NCBI GenBank assembly: GCA_013298505.1
Contig: JAAFHY010000021.1
Coordinates: 1-40,849 of the forward strand
Direction: 5' to 3'
Length of the DNA: 40,849 nt
DNA from: Cytophagales bacterium
Lineage (GTDB): Bacteria > Bacteroidota > Bacteroidia > Cytophagales > Cyclobacteriaceae
The translations under genes and the position numbers were made by a program. This document shows, one piece after another, positions 15,385 to 22,851 of the stretch. Every line of letters starts with the position of its first letter. Position 1 is the stretch's first letter. The notes beneath the pieces were generated by a model. It saw only the letters and a program-made list of their open reading frames with translations. It had not been told where the DNA came from and made no database searches.

Positions 15385-16794
15385 CTATAACTTAACCATC
15401 TTCCATTTACCTCTTCGAAAGATGATGATGGCCGCAATGGCCATCAGCGATTCGGCCAAGGCTATCGCAATAAAAACACCTCTCGATCCCACCTCAAATT
15501 CAATGGCCACCAAATAAGCAAACGGAATTTGGAACACCCAAAAGCCCAAGATATTCAAGATTGTTGGCGTATAGGTATCGCCCGCTCCATTCAATGCTTG
15601 CGCCACCACCATTCCGTATCCGTAAAAAATATAGCCGAGGCTTACATAGCGCAAAGCCTGCACACCATAATAAACAACTTCAGGTTGGGATGTAAATATC
15701 CCTATGATCCAAGGCGAAACGGTAAGGAACAAAATCATTATGAACGCCATAAAAAACGCATTGTAATACGCGGCCGTCCATACTGATTTTTCTGCTCGCT
15801 CCGGTTGGTTGGCACCTAAATTTTGCCCCACTAACGTAGCAGCTGCATTTGCCAAACCCCATGAAGGCATCAAGGTGAAAATGAATATGCGAATGGCAGT
15901 GGTATAACCTGCCACCGCGTTCTCACCAAAAGTAGACATTAACTTCATGAGGAAAATCCAACTGGCGGAGCCAATGATAAATTGCAAAATACTTCCTCCC
16001 GAAACTTTCACTACGTTAAGGATAATTGCTGACCGCATCATTAAGTTATCAACGCTAATGCGGATTAAACTTTTATTATTGAACAGATAGTAGAGTTGAA
16101 ATGCCACACCCACCCCGCGCCCAATATTAGTAGCGATAGCGGCACCTTCCACACCAAAAGCTGGAATAGGACCAAACCCAAAAATAAAAATTGGGTCGAG
16201 GATCATGTTAAGGATATTGGCGATCAACAATGCTTTCATGGCAATGGCTGCGTTACCCGCACCACGAAATACGGCATTGATCAAAAACAGCAACGTAACG
16301 GTATAATTACCCGTAAACATCCACAGCGCATACGAAGAACTGCTTGCCAGAACAGCCTCTGATGCGCCCATCAATCGCAAGATGTCTTTATAAAAAAAGA
16401 AACCAATTACGCTGATCACGAATGCAATACCCAAGCCGAGGTAAATGGCTTGCACCGCGGCTGCGCTAGCTCCCTTTTTGTCGTTCTCGCCAATTCTACG
16501 CGCTACAATGGCAGTGGCACCCATCCCTAAACCCATGGCCAACGAATATAAAATACTGAGTACTGACTCGGTATAGCCCACGGCCGCTACGGCATTGGGA
16601 TCGTTCAGTTTGCTGACAAAGAATATATCGACTACAGCAAAAATGGACTCCATGCCCATCTCTACGATCATAGGAATAGATAAAAGAAAAATCGCGCGAT
16701 TAATACTGCCTTGCGTGAAGTTCTCCTCAGAGCCGGCAAGTGCTTGTTTAAATAATCGAAATATGGAAAATGCCTTTGTTGTAAAAGCTTTCAT
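15385..16794 (-). CDS. MATE family efflux transporter
   Basis: A 469-residue multidrug and toxin extrusion protein, which exports drugs or metabolites in exchange for Na+ or H+. About twelve hydrophobic helices are visible in two similar halves. The first opens with INRAIFLLSIPMIVEMGMES and contains DIFFVSKL and MGATAIVARRIGE; the second contains VAGYTTAIRIFIFTLMP and NAAATLVGQNLGA, the mirrored family signatures. Length is normal for the family. Substrate unknown. It is transcribed away from fabH. Confidence 0.93.
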   Translation of the reverse strand: MKAFTTKAFSIFRLFKQALAGSEENFTQGSINRAIFLLSIPMIVEMGMESIFAVVDIFFVSKLNDPNAVAAVGYTESVLSILYSLAMGLGMGATAIVARRIGENDKKGASAAAVQAIYLGLGIAFVISVIGFFFYKDILRLMGASEAVLASSSSYALWMFTGNYTVTLLFLINAVFRGAGNAAIAMKALLIANILNMILDPIFIFGFGPIPAFGVEGAAIATNIGRGVGVAFQLYYLFNNKSLIRISVDNLMMRSAIILNVVKVSGGSILQFIIGSASWIFLMKLMSTFGENAVAGYTTAIRIFIFTLMPSWGLANAAATLVGQNLGANQPERAEKSVWTAAYYNAFFMAFIMILFLTVSPWIIGIFTSQPEVVYYGVQALRYVSLGYIFYGYGMVVAQALNGAGDTYTPTILNILGFWVFQIPFAYLVAIEFEVGSRGVFIAIALAESLMAIAAIIIFRRGKWKMVKL

Positions 16795-17146
16795 TCAACT
16801 TAAATTTTGGTTTGAAAAAATAAAAACAACCTCCTTGTGAGGAAGGAAAAAATTTCTTGACTGAGGCCAAGAGTTCATGGCGCTTTTCTTAAGAGAGCAT
16901 GAACTGAATGAAAGACTTCATGGGCGGTAAACTTGAGCAGCAAAGATGCATAAAAGTTTAAGATTTTTGCTCTTTTAGCACCTTTAAATTCAACAAAGCC
17001 AAGGCTGATTTTGCTTCTCAAAAAAAAGACTTTATGGCAACAAATCAATTTTGCAAAAGGTAATGAGTGTCGCACCAAAACCATCAATCCCTAACAATCA
17101 TTAGTAACAATTCCTTAACTTGGCCTTGGATTTTAACCAATGCCGC
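16795..17146. other. Intergenic region between MATE and fabH genes
   Basis: This 352-base AT-rich gap separates two diverging genes and must hold their promoters, but no full TAnnTTTG box with a TTG at the right distance was found for either. CAATTTTG, read toward fabH, is one base off the consensus. A 70-codon minus-strand frame (16875-17087) has an unnatural composition and no support. Nothing else was seen. Confidence 0.5.
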
Positions 17147-18145
17147 ATGTATTCTTCTAAAATTGTAGGCCTCGGCCACTACGTTCCCGAAACGGTCATT
17201 ACCAATCAATACCTCTCAAATTTAATGGACACTAATAACGAGTGGATCATTGAGCGCACTGGTATTCAAGAACGCAGGTGGATCGATCCGGCAAAAGATA
17301 CAGTGGGAAACATGTCGGCTAAGGCGGCTAGGCTTGCATTGCAGCGTGCCAATCTCACCGAAAAAGATGTTGATTTTATTGTGTTCGCTTGTATCACCAG
17401 TGATTATTATTTCCCCGGCTCAGGCGTAATCATGCAACGTGAACTTGGCCTAGAAGGCATTGGTGCATTGGAAGTAAAAAATGCATGTTCCGGTTTTATC
17501 TATGCCTTGTCAGTGGCAGACCAGTTCATTAAAACCGGCATGTACAAAACCGTGTTAGTAGTAGGTGCCGAAATTCAAAGTACGGCATTGGATATTACTA
17601 CACGCGGCAGAAATACGGCCGTGATCTTTGGCGATGGTGCCGGTGCGGCCATACTTCAGCGATCGGATAAACCCGGAATTTTATCAACGCATTTGCATGC
17701 GGATGGTCGTTTTGCCGAAGAACTTTATGTAAAAGACCCTGGCAGCAGTCGGCCTCATGCAGAGCGACAGCCAGAGCAATTTCTGGACACCACGGGCTTT
17801 AAAGTAGTGATGAATGGAAATTTGGTTTTCAAACATGCCGTGGTTCGTTTTATGGAAGTAATCAATGAAGCCTTGCAGGCAAATGGCATGAAGAAAGAAG
17901 ATATTAATCTGTTAGTGCCACATCAAGCAAATTTAAGGATCAGCCAATTCATTCAGCAAAAGCTGGAATTGCCAGACGAAAAGGTGTACAACAATATTAT
18001 GCGCTACGGCAATACCACAGCCGCATCGATACCGATTGCCATGAGTGAAGCATGGGCGGAAGGAAAGATGAAAGAAAATGACGTAATTTGCTTGGCCGCA
18101 TTTGGGAGCGGGTTCACTTGGGCCTCGGCTCTTATTAAATGGTAA
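17147..18145 (+). CDS. fabH: 3-oxoacyl-ACP synthase III (FabH)
   Basis: FabH condenses acetyl-CoA or a branched acyl-CoA with malonyl-ACP to start fatty-acid synthesis. The 332-residue protein has the Cys-His-Asn triad: Cys114 in EVKNACSGFIYAL, His259 in LVPHQANLRI, and Asn289 in RYGNTTAASIP. The ending CLAAFGSGFTWASALIKW is typical. The open frame begins at a TTG at 17120, but the ATG at 17147 gives the usual N-terminus (YSSKIVGLGHYVPE). Cytophagales make branched fatty acids, so a branched primer is plausible but cannot be read from the sequence. Confidence 0.95.
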   Translation: MYSSKIVGLGHYVPETVITNQYLSNLMDTNNEWIIERTGIQERRWIDPAKDTVGNMSAKAARLALQRANLTEKDVDFIVFACITSDYYFPGSGVIMQRELGLEGIGALEVKNACSGFIYALSVADQFIKTGMYKTVLVVGAEIQSTALDITTRGRNTAVIFGDGAGAAILQRSDKPGILSTHLHADGRFAEELYVKDPGSSRPHAERQPEQFLDTTGFKVVMNGNLVFKHAVVRFMEVINEALQANGMKKEDINLLVPHQANLRISQFIQQKLELPDEKVYNNIMRYGNTTAASIPIAMSEAWAEGKMKENDVICLAAFGSGFTWASALIKW

Positions 18146-18203
18146 GGCCAAATCAAAATTCGGGAGTCAGTTTTGAATCTTGAATTTTAAATTTTGAATA
18201 TCA

Positions 18204-18428
18204 ATGAAAACCGATTCGTACAATCCAAGCCCACTAGAGGTTGACATGGCCAATGCACTTTTTCTGTTACAGAAAGAGATTGAAAAACATCTACAAAATA
18301 ACGAAATCGTGCACGTAGAGAGCAACATCAAGCGCGACAACCCGATGGTGAAGTTTAACCTACTAGATAAAGATGGAGACCCACACGAGATCGTTGTGCG
18401 CATTGTACAGATTCCCGACAAGTTTTAA
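18204..18428 (+). CDS. Small protein of unknown function (74 aa)
   Basis: A 74-residue soluble protein with an N-terminal helix (LEVDMANALFLLQKEIEKHL) and a strand-rich C-terminal half (KFNLLDKDGDPHEIVVRIVQIPD). It has no cysteine and no signal peptide. Codon use resembles its neighbours. It follows fabH by 58 bases on the same strand, with a run of TTGAAT-like words in the gap. I recognise no family, but compact form and clean reading frame suggest a real gene. Confidence 0.65.
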   Translation: MKTDSYNPSPLEVDMANALFLLQKEIEKHLQNNEIVHVESNIKRDNPMVKFNLLDKDGDPHEIVVRIVQIPDKF

Positions 18429-18618
18429 TCTTACTTTCTTCTTGATCTTACTCATTACAATTGTCCTAAAAATCCCCAATGATAGCACCCTTCGTCTTTG
18501 TAAGCATGGAGGGTTGGATTTTTGCATGGGGCGAAGCAATCCCAATATTATAGATACAGGGTTTCGATTGGCGGGATTACTTCACGCGATTTAATCTTTA
18601 GCAATTATTTTCTATTGC

Positions 18619-19422
18619 ATGGAAGCCATCAAATGCATTAACTGCGGAGAAGACATTCAACATAATTTCTGTTCGCACTGCGGCCAGCGCACAAGCGTAA
18701 AGCGCATCACCCTGCGCGAAGGCTGGAACGATTTCTGGGCGCGCATCTACGGGTTTGATGGCATGTTTCCACGGACGTTGCGCGATCTTACCTTAAGACC
18801 CGGAAAAGTAGCCAAACTTTTTATTGAAGGAAATAGAGCAAGATACTATGGGCCGGTCGGGTATTTCTTTTTGATGATTACACTCTTTCTACTGGCACTA
18901 AGCCTAATGGGTGTTGACTTCATCGACTTTACAAAAAACGTAAGTAAATATGGCCTTATGCCTGAAAGGGGAAAAGGGCAAGAAGTTGCTTTTGAAATGT
19001 TAACGCAATTCATTTCAGACAACGTAAAAGTGATAGCCTTTGCAATCATTCCTCTTCAGGCTGTTGGAGCGCGGTATATTTTTTTTAGGAAGAGCAACTA
19101 CAATTTCATAGAGCACATGGTGCTGCCGTTTTATGTGCAAGGACATATGTACTGGACAAATATTCTAAGTGTTGTCTATCTAAAGTTTGCACATTCATTC
19201 GCTATAAATATTGTGGTAGCCTTCTTTGCGTATGCCTATTTTCCGTTCGCTTATACCACCCTATTCACCGATCAATCAAAATGGAAAGTATTTTTAAAAG
19301 GCTTGGGGGTATTTGTAGTAGGCCAATTGCTCATGAGCATACTTGTTGTAATAATCGGATTTATTGCATTAAAAATAAATCCTGAATTATATGAACTAAT
19401 TAAACCTTCAAATAATAAATGA
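18619..19422 (+). CDS. DUF3667-like membrane protein, first of a tandem pair
   Basis: A 267-residue protein with an N-terminal zinc-ribbon (Cys6, Cys9, Cys18, Cys21 in CINCG and CSHCGQ) followed by a conserved cytoplasmic stretch (ITLREGWNDFWARIYGFDG, RTLRDLTLRPGKVAKLFIEG). Four or five hydrophobic helices then run to the C-terminus. This arrangement fits DUF3667, a Bacteroidota family of unknown function. The next gene, 18 bases on, is a paralogue of identical length. No TAnnTTTG promoter was evident in the 190-base gap upstream. Confidence 0.8.
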   Translation: MEAIKCINCGEDIQHNFCSHCGQRTSVKRITLREGWNDFWARIYGFDGMFPRTLRDLTLRPGKVAKLFIEGNRARYYGPVGYFFLMITLFLLALSLMGVDFIDFTKNVSKYGLMPERGKGQEVAFEMLTQFISDNVKVIAFAIIPLQAVGARYIFFRKSNYNFIEHMVLPFYVQGHMYWTNILSVVYLKFAHSFAINIVVAFFAYAYFPFAYTTLFTDQSKWKVFLKGLGVFVVGQLLMSILVVIIGFIALKINPELYELIKPSNNK

Positions 19423-19440
19423 ACTTTCACTTCTGAAAAA

Positions 19441-20244
19441 ATGGAAGCCATAAAATGCATTAATTGTGGAAGCGACACCACAAGTAAATTTTGCCCTGAG
19501 TGTGGGCAGCGTACAGGTGTAAAGCGGATTACCTTCCGCGAAGGCTGGAACGATTTCTGGGCAAGGGTATATGGGTTTGACGGCATGTTTCCCAACACAC
19601 TAAGAGACCTCACCATCAAGCCAGGAAAAGCCTCTCAATTATTTATTGACGGAAACAGGATAAAGTACTATGGACCCATAGGCTATTTCTTTTTGATGAT
19701 TACACTCCTTTACCTAGTAGGGAGTTTGCTTGATATTACGATTGTTGAATTTATGAAATCCGCTGGCAAATCAATGAGTGTTACGCAAGCTAAAGCTGGA
19801 AGTGAGCAAGAAAAATTCGGAGAAATGATAGTTCAATATATATCAGACAACTTAAAACTAGTCACATTTCTTTCTATTCCCTTACAAGCCTTTACGTCTA
19901 GATATTTATTCTTTAGGAAAAGTAATCTAAATTATTTCGAGCATACCATATTACCGTTTTATGTCCAAGGTCATATTTATTGGTTGAGTATCTTTAGCCT
20001 AATTATTTTTAGCCTGTCTGGTACTTTTATGAATGCAGTCATTTCTGCGTTTATATCTTTAGCTTATTTTGGATATGGATATGCAGACTTGTTTACATAT
20101 CAATCAAAAGTAAAAGCATTTTTTAAAGGCATTGGAGTTTACCTTACATCTCAACTATTATTAATGATATTACTTTTTTTCTTGCTAATAGCTGCCATTC
20201 TACTATTCCCAGAAGTGAGGGAAATGTTTAAACCCATTAAGTAA
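19441..20244 (+). CDS. DUF3667-like membrane protein, second of a tandem pair
   Basis: This is a 267-residue paralogue of the preceding gene. The zinc-ribbon cysteines are at the same positions (6, 9, 18, 21; CINCG and CPECGQ). The juxtamembrane stretch is nearly identical (ITFREGWNDFWARVYGFDG, then YYGPIGYFFLMITL), while the membrane part and the central loop have diverged. The start lies 18 bases after the neighbour's stop, so the two genes are probably co-transcribed and arose by local duplication. It is convergent with the Rieske oxygenase gene, with 4 bases between the stops. Function unknown. Confidence 0.8.
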   Translation: MEAIKCINCGSDTTSKFCPECGQRTGVKRITFREGWNDFWARVYGFDGMFPNTLRDLTIKPGKASQLFIDGNRIKYYGPIGYFFLMITLLYLVGSLLDITIVEFMKSAGKSMSVTQAKAGSEQEKFGEMIVQYISDNLKLVTFLSIPLQAFTSRYLFFRKSNLNYFEHTILPFYVQGHIYWLSIFSLIIFSLSGTFMNAVISAFISLAYFGYGYADLFTYQSKVKAFFKGIGVYLTSQLLLMILLFFLLIAAILLFPEVREMFKPIK

Positions 20245-20248
20245 CCCA

Positions 20249-21337
20249 CTACCTCATAAACTCCGCAATCAACCGATGAAAGTGATGTGTACCCATCTCG
20301 CGTGTAACTGAATATCGTCCGTGAGTATAGAATCGAGAGCGAATGCCGCGCTGTACATTCTGTACAATCTCTTCGTCTTCCATTTCTACTTTATGCAAAT
20401 CGGCACCTGCCCCTTGGCGCAACTTACTTTCGTCCCACACAAAAGTTAAAAAAGAAACCTTGGTTTTTCTGATAGAGATCGGGTGAATAACATTTACCGA
20501 CAATCCCCAAGGGTAAAAATTAAACATCATATTGGGAAACACCCAGAAATAATAAGCGGCCACTTGCTTTCCATAGTCGGGCGAAGACGGTGGCAATTCA
20601 AAATTCAATCCATCATCTTTACCAATACCAAGCTGCAAACTAGAGTAGCGAAATAGCTCGACTGAGTAATTTCCGTAGTCGATGGTGGCGTTTAAGCCTG
20701 CATGTACAAATGGGATGTGAAAACCTTCTAAATAATTTTCGCAGTAGAGTGCCCAGTGCGCATCGATCAGATATTCTTTCGATAGTTCGGGATGATACAT
20801 AAATTCATTTACGGGCATCCAACTAACCCGATCGATCATTTCCTTAAAAAAAGCATCAGCACTAAATGACTTGCCCAACGAGGTGAAGAGTAACTTCCCC
20901 CACTGGTGAATAGGCAAGCCGATTAAGTCATCGGCCACCGAAGGAAAATTTTTTACTTCTTTAAATTCTGGCATCGACAAAAATTTCCCGTTAAGGTTGA
21001 ACCTGCGGCCATGGTACTTGCAGCGCAAATCGTTGACTTTACAGGGCTTTTCAACAATTAAATTTCCGCGGTGCGTACATACATTGGGCATGCAATTCAG
21101 CACGCCTTCTTTATCTTTAGAGAGCAGCAACGGCTCGTTCAGAAAGTCTTCAAGCAAATGCACGGGTGTAACCCATCCGTTGTCTTTTACTTGATCGGCA
21201 TCGCCCACCAAATGCCAACTACGGCCAAATATTTTTTCCTTCGATTCTTTAAAAAAATATGGGTCGAGGTAAAAATCGGTAGAAATAGTTTTTGCTTCTG
21301 CAATATCGGGGTGTACTTCTAGCTTAGCCATGCGCAT
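20249..21337 (-). CDS. Rieske-type aromatic ring-hydroxylating oxygenase alpha subunit
   Basis: A 362-residue non-haem iron oxygenase. The Rieske [2Fe-2S] ligands are Cys87 and His89 (NVCTHRGN) and Cys106 and His109 (CKYHGRRF). The mononuclear iron site is in YCENYLEGFHIPFVH, with His207 and His212 and a glutamate at 204, like the choline monooxygenase branch rather than the classical dioxygenases. No beta subunit or reductase gene is adjacent, so electrons must come from elsewhere. Substrate unknown; quaternary amines such as choline or betaine are a guess from the subgroup. The start may instead be the ATG at 21331. Confidence 0.88.
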   Translation of the reverse strand: MRMAKLEVHPDIAEAKTISTDFYLDPYFFKESKEKIFGRSWHLVGDADQVKDNGWVTPVHLLEDFLNEPLLLSKDKEGVLNCMPNVCTHRGNLIVEKPCKVNDLRCKYHGRRFNLNGKFLSMPEFKEVKNFPSVADDLIGLPIHQWGKLLFTSLGKSFSADAFFKEMIDRVSWMPVNEFMYHPELSKEYLIDAHWALYCENYLEGFHIPFVHAGLNATIDYGNYSVELFRYSSLQLGIGKDDGLNFELPPSSPDYGKQVAAYYFWVFPNMMFNFYPWGLSVNVIHPISIRKTKVSFLTFVWDESKLRQGAGADLHKVEMEDEEIVQNVQRGIRSRFYTHGRYSVTREMGTHHFHRLIAEFMR

Positions 21338-21426
21338 TTTTATTTGTGCCTAAATTACTTTTTTGGGCTAACGCCTGCAACTTAGCAAATCAAAGTCTGT
21401 TGTAATAAGAAGGGATCATAGGCAGT

Positions 21427-21456
21427 TTGTGCTAAATTTCTAAACACTTACCTTGC
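21427..21456 (+). promoter_or_regulatory. Probable promoter of the DoxX-like gene
   Basis: TTG (21427-21429), a 19-base spacer and TACCTTGC (21449-21456) resemble the TTG/TAnnTTTG promoter, with mismatches at the end of the -7 box. The leader to the ATG at 21511 would be about 48 bases. Confidence 0.4.
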
Positions 21457-21510
21457 GGTTGTCTATAATATGACAAATGCACTTGATCACTATCTTTTAC
21501 TTGCCTTACT

Positions 21511-21921
21511 ATGAAAAAATCAACGTTTATTATTTTTTGGGTTGCCCGGGTAGTGGCAGCGATTATTATGCTACAAACGCTCTACTTTAAATTTAGCGGG
21601 GCCGAAGAATCTATTTACATCTTTACCCAAGTGGGCATGGAACCATGGGGGCGAATTGGTATAGGAGTACTTGAGTTGATTGCATCCGTACTGATTATAT
21701 ATAGTGCCACGGTTTGGCTAGGTGCCACACTTGCCTTGGGCCTTATGGGTGGTGCCTTAATGATGCACTTGACTTTGCTGGGTATAGAAGTAAAAGGCGA
21801 TGGCGGCTATTTATTTCTGCTGGCACTACTCGTAGCAAGTAGTTCGCTTATCGCACTCTGGCTAGACCGCAAAAATATTCCTGCTTTTATCAGAAAATAC
21901 TTGCCGTCATTTCTTCAATAG
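21511..21921 (+). CDS. DoxX-like membrane protein
   Basis: A 136-residue protein with four hydrophobic helices (FIIFWVARVVAAIIMLQTLY; GIGVLELIASVLIIYSAT; GATLALGLMGGALMMHLTLL; YLFLLALLVASSSLIALWL). The spacing and the KFSGAEESIYIFTQVGMEPW loop after helix 1 fit the DoxX family. Biochemical roles in this family are mixed, including quinone-linked oxidases and unknown membrane functions. The last 15 bases overlap the 3' end of the convergent gene. Confidence 0.75.
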   Translation: MKKSTFIIFWVARVVAAIIMLQTLYFKFSGAEESIYIFTQVGMEPWGRIGIGVLELIASVLIIYSATVWLGATLALGLMGGALMMHLTLLGIEVKGDGGYLFLLALLVASSSLIALWLDRKNIPAFIRKYLPSFLQ

Positions 21922-22677
21922 TAGTAGTAATTTTTCTACATCAGCTGCGAAATCGGGCAATGCGCCCAACTGGCTTTTTATGTCTTTCAATAAATAGTTG
22001 GGCAGAATTTCGTTGCGGCCTACTTTAGATCGAAGGTCTTTTATCAAATCCAGTAAATCGGTTTTGTTCTCTATTGAAGATGCCTCCACTTTTGTGATGA
22101 GCGAATTAAGGGCTACCATTTGATCGCTTTCCTTCTCGGTTATTACTTGTTTGGGCTGCTCTATTTTGCGTTCGGTTATAATTTGAATGCAGCTATTATA
22201 CCGCTCAATTATTTGCGTTAAATCCCTTTTACCAAAGTCACCACTTTTTATTCGCTCTACCACTTCGGGGCATTCGTTCAAAAAATTAGCAAGGCTCTTT
22301 TTAAAAGTAAGGTTCGGCACTTCTATGCCACTACCATCTTTCTTTGCTAAATACCGGCCTTCGTAAGAAGACTGATTTTCTAATCGAAAGGCATACAAGC
22401 TGAGAAAGCCCTGTTGTAAAAGCTGCATGTACCTAAAGCCTTGCCCCTGGCTAATGGTATGGTAGATTAATCCTTTAAAAGAAACCACACGCGCCTCAAG
22501 GGCGGAGAAATTTTGCTTTTTATTTTCTGCGGCTACCTGCACCCTATCTAATCGATCGTAGGTAAGTATCTTCACCTTTCCCCTCAGCGTATCGCCTTTT
22601 AATGTAACTACATAGTCTGCTTGAGCAAAGGCATTCAAGCCTAGCGATAACAGAGCAACTACGAATAAACTCTTCAT
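21907..22677 (-). CDS. Exported protein of unknown function (256 aa)
   Basis: A signal peptide (MKSLFVVALLSLGLNAFAQA) precedes a beta-rich N-terminal half (YVVTLKGDTLRGKVKILTYD, VVSFKGLIYHTI) of a type common in Bacteroidota exported proteins. A helical C-terminal half of about 100 residues follows, ending KLLLLLKK. Two cysteines (in FLNECPEVV and YNSCIQII) could form a disulfide. The open frame begins at 22764, but the ATG at 22677 starts the signal peptide. It ends in a 15-base antisense overlap with the DoxX-like gene. I recognise no named function. Confidence 0.75.
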   Translation of the reverse strand: MKSLFVVALLSLGLNAFAQADYVVTLKGDTLRGKVKILTYDRLDRVQVAAENKKQNFSALEARVVSFKGLIYHTISQGQGFRYMQLLQQGFLSLYAFRLENQSSYEGRYLAKKDGSGIEVPNLTFKKSLANFLNECPEVVERIKSGDFGKRDLTQIIERYNSCIQIITERKIEQPKQVITEKESDQMVALNSLITKVEASSIENKTDLLDLIKDLRSKVGRNEILPNYLLKDIKSQLGALPDFAADVEKLLLLLKK

Positions 22678-22815
22678 AAAAATTATTTTGGCAAATATAG
22701 AGGTAGAAGCCAGCCCAAAAAAATGATCGAAATCAATGAGGTATAGCCAATAAATTCTGCTCAAAAATTCTAGGCTTTAATAATAATTTCTTAATATTGA
22801 TTCATTCAATAACCA

Positions 22816-22851
22816 AATTTTACCATTTATGAAGAGAATTTTACCATTTAT
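22816..22851 (+). repeat. 15-base direct repeat spanning the TonB receptor start codon
   Basis: AATTTTACCATTTAT occurs at 22816-22830 and again at 22837-22851, exactly 21 bases apart. The start codon ATG begins at 22829 inside the first copy; the second copy encodes the Leu-Pro-Phe-Ile of the signal peptide. It may be a 7-codon duplication or a translation-control sequence. Confidence 0.6.

Noticed and set aside
16875-17087. A 70-codon minus-strand frame between the MATE and fabH genes.
   Set aside because: No family resemblance, odd composition and a weak start; likely chance.
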